Origin: Liolophura sinensis
Taxonomy: Eukaryota > Mollusca > Polyplacophora > Chitonida > Chitonidae
DNA length: 64,000 bases
Direction of reading: 5' to 3'
NCBI RefSeq assembly: GCF_032854445.1
Contig: NC_088295.1
Coordinates: 22,431,385 to 22,495,384 of the forward strand
In this document: one piece after another, positions 62,801 through 64,000 of the stretch
How the letters are laid out: each line of letters begins with the position of its first letter
How positions within the stretch are numbered: the stretch's first letter is position 1
Notes under the pieces: generated by a model
Database searches by the model: none
Told to the model about the DNA's origin: nothing
The model's input: the letters and a program-made list of their open reading frames with translations, nothing else
Translations under genes and position numbers: made by a program

Positions 62801-63221
62801 TTCATTGAATACGAAATTAACCCTGTTAGTGTTGCGACTCCAATGGCTCTAGTCAAGTATAAGAAAAGGAGTTGGAGTCTTCCTGGACTATTGCTAAAGG
62901 AGACATATATATATATTGACAGATAACTTAATATTGTCTCACACCCCATGATAAACTGCTTCAGCAACTGCAGCAGATTTTTTAAATGGAGCGCGCTAGT
63001 TGGTTTGGATCTAATAATGGCTGAAAGATTTTGCCAACCCTAACTTTCGCTTCTTGTGTACACAGTTGCTGCGTCTTATGTGATAAACTGAGTACCAACT
63101 TCCATTTATGAATTATATCTAATACAATATATAAAAATGGATTCCAGCTGTATCCACAGCCGATGGGTACATAAGAAAATAGTTTCAGCTTATATTCACC
63201 GCCGTAAATAGTGTCTGCCAT
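50849..63221 (-). CDS. FAM227-family protein (FWWh region), about 618 aa, 15 exons
   Basis: Minus exons: 63221-63200 (ATG), 61728-61561, 60723-60670, 60405-60329, 59355-59320, 58750-58637, 58321-58259, 57817-57677, 57186-57060, 55760-55653, 54359-53917, 52085-51885, 51556-51471, 51305-51158, 50917-50849 (TGA). All phases agree (1857 nt). Family marks: CDLFWYIFLEKFQP..QQRLFNRVAHNYVKLL, then YYPSLMSQGVYAAYCEAFPDSYRQF..FKEDVV, GTKPAHRSWMKWNL and FNVQGQSPLVAHFLRMNHLE, as in FAM227A/B. A Ser-rich linker (exon 53917-54359) separates the two conserved blocks. The last exons are Lys/Arg-rich and probably helical. Molecular function is unknown; vertebrate members are testis/cilium-enriched from general knowledge. 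A versus B is not resolved. The first exon is the least certain: it was chosen because its GTGAAT donor gives the needed phase and a start in good context. Exon 55760 may instead end at 55719. Confidence 0.85.
52490..53115. repeat. Diverged direct duplication, units of roughly 190 bp
   Basis: About 52500-52680 and 52940-53115 share order and wording: GGCTCTTTTATGAAGC / GGGTCTTTTACAAAGCC, then the near-exact GTGGCTGTCATATAAAAGTTGAGG, then CACTGGCTTC / CACTGACTTCC. They lie in the FAM227 intron between exons 53917 and 52085. No coding signal seen. Confidence 0.8.
53436..53514 (+). mobile_element. SINE tail fragment
   Basis: CATAATGACGGCCGCTGTCAT..GAAATATTCTTGAGCAAGGCG..ACACCAATCAAAT and an (AAAT)n tail. 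It is in an intron of the FAM227 gene (host gene on the opposite strand). Confidence 0.85.
57966..58190. repeat. Second interspersed repeat family, copy
   Basis: TTGTTTAATGCCATATTCCAG..GGTGGAGGAAAGC..GCTACCGACCTTTGGCAAATTAC..GACAAGTGGCCTTCAATGAAC. Shares its body with 25050-25230. It is in a FAM227 intron. Confidence 0.72.
58425..58530. repeat. Second interspersed repeat family, short copy
   Basis: TTTGATTAGTGTTGAGCATC..GTGGGCGGAGGAAATCAG..GTAAACCACCAACCTTC matches the first part of the family. Confidence 0.65.
58832..58866 (-). other. G-rich tract, strong G-quadruplex potential on the FAM227 transcript strand
   Basis: The plus strand is a run of C5-6 blocks separated by single A or G, so the minus strand has at least six G-runs of three or more with 1-nt loops. 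It lies in the FAM227 intron between exons 59320-59355 and 58637-58750, on the transcribed-RNA sense strand. Confidence 0.85.
60822..60872. repeat. Fragment of a common invertebrate interspersed repeat
   Basis: GCTTGGGATTTAACGTCGTAC then TTAACAATTTTTCAGTCATATGATGACG. I recognise this motif from mollusc genomes but do not know its class. It is in a FAM227 intron. Confidence 0.55.
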
Positions 63222-64000
63222 GATATTGAGTGTAGTTGTTGTTGTTGTTGAGCTCATCGGCGTACATGGCAACGACCAATTTTTAAAAGCCAGGACAGCG
63301 CAGATGGTATGGACGATATAAAGGATACGAGACTTTGTTCTTTGCTTAGCCTCCAAGCATTTTCTCCGTTTTTCTATCACTGCTGTAGTTTTATCCAATG
63401 TTTCTTCACATAATTCCATTGGCGACCCCAACCTATTAAAGTTCTCCATTTTGAAAGGATGGATGGCAACACGAGGTGCAAAGCTAGGAGCGCTACTTGC
63501 AGACTTCTTCACGTACTGTTAACGGACTACATACCATAAATTTACATTGTAAACTATTCATTTTACTTTGTGTTAGGTAATTTTGTGCTCTGTACTTTCA
63601 AATTTTGATATAGCAATATTGGGGTTGTCTTTTTTAAAAGGCAATAATATACGAAAGGCGGCTAAGGATAACATCCCAAGTGTAGATGGATTGAAGACAA
63701 GCCATTTCACAGACAAGACAGAACCTGTCAAAACGCAAAAGCAAATTTTAAGCTAACGCTGACTAGATCAATCAACGGTTACATCAAGTAGAGGTGAGCG
63801 GTATCTAATATTGAATATGTCAAGTGTATAAGTATAACGTTTACGGAGAGTTGTGCAACAGATAAATCTAGCCTTCATTTGTCATTTTGACTTGCTCTGA
63901 TATTCACTCTCCTCAGACTCTGGTTGTGTTAATTGGCGTGATGAATGAATGCAAATGTTATTTGCAGTCGTTTCGTACTCATCTCAGCCATAGCCCAGAA
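63222..64000. other. Upstream region / 5' UTR of the FAM227 gene
   Basis: On the minus strand an open frame runs through here into the proposed first exon, with an in-frame ATG at 63512 and a GTT/CAA microsatellite at about 63237. I treat it as 5' UTR or promoter. An N-terminal extension is possible. Confidence 0.45.

Noticed and set aside
62982-63512. 176-aa minus-strand frame with a possible membrane segment
   Set aside because: No family recognised. Part of it serves better as 5' UTR and first coding exon of the FAM227 gene, whose donor phase fits at 63200.

Overview
This is animal nuclear DNA. Genes are split into short exons with GT-AG introns, there is no operon structure, and the sequence is full of tRNA-derived SINEs. 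The SINE type (tail reading roughly GAGTACGGCGTAAAACACC followed by (AATA)n) and the abundance of TACATGTA-like motifs suggest a marine lophotrochozoan, most likely a mollusc. That assignment is inference. I worked by joining exons whose splice sites, phases and protein family agree. Family matches come from memory, not from a database search.

Layout, left to right. (1) 1-4589: intronic or upstream sequence dense in SINEs. (2) 4590-20204, plus: the C-terminal 881 codons of TMEM94, a P-type-ATPase-like ER membrane protein, in 18 exons ending at the conserved C-terminus; its N-terminal half lies left of the window. (3) 20205-23537: intergenic, with a 39-bp minisatellite. (4) 23538 to about 27890, minus: MRPS7, the mitochondrial ribosomal protein uS7m, convergent with TMEM94. 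(5) 28428-33287, minus: an apparently complete Ty3/gypsy LTR retrotransposon with identical 205-bp LTRs, a 5-bp target duplication and one 1387-aa gag-pol frame. (6) 35349-38437, plus: an LRRC14/PRAME-type leucine-rich-repeat protein. (7) 41695-47968, plus: a TK2/dNK-type deoxynucleoside kinase, with a broken Crypton tyrosine-recombinase (KIAA1958-like) in one intron. (8) 50849-63221, minus: a FAM227-family (FWWh-region) protein in 15 exons.

The genes are unrelated housekeeping functions and do not form a pathway. The clearest unusual theme is that three exon edges, two in TMEM94 and one in MRPS7, have been tandemly duplicated together with their splice sites. The adjacent introns therefore carry rows of decoy acceptors (about ten 43-bp units before the TMEM94 exon at 7342), decoy donors (several units of about 78 bp after the TMEM94 exon ending at 15303), and one 90-bp donor copy in MRPS7. 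Other points of interest are the young, possibly mobile retrotransposon, the intronic Crypton relic, a long G-rich tract on the FAM227 transcript strand, and TMEM94-MRPS7 linkage that recalls human 17q25.
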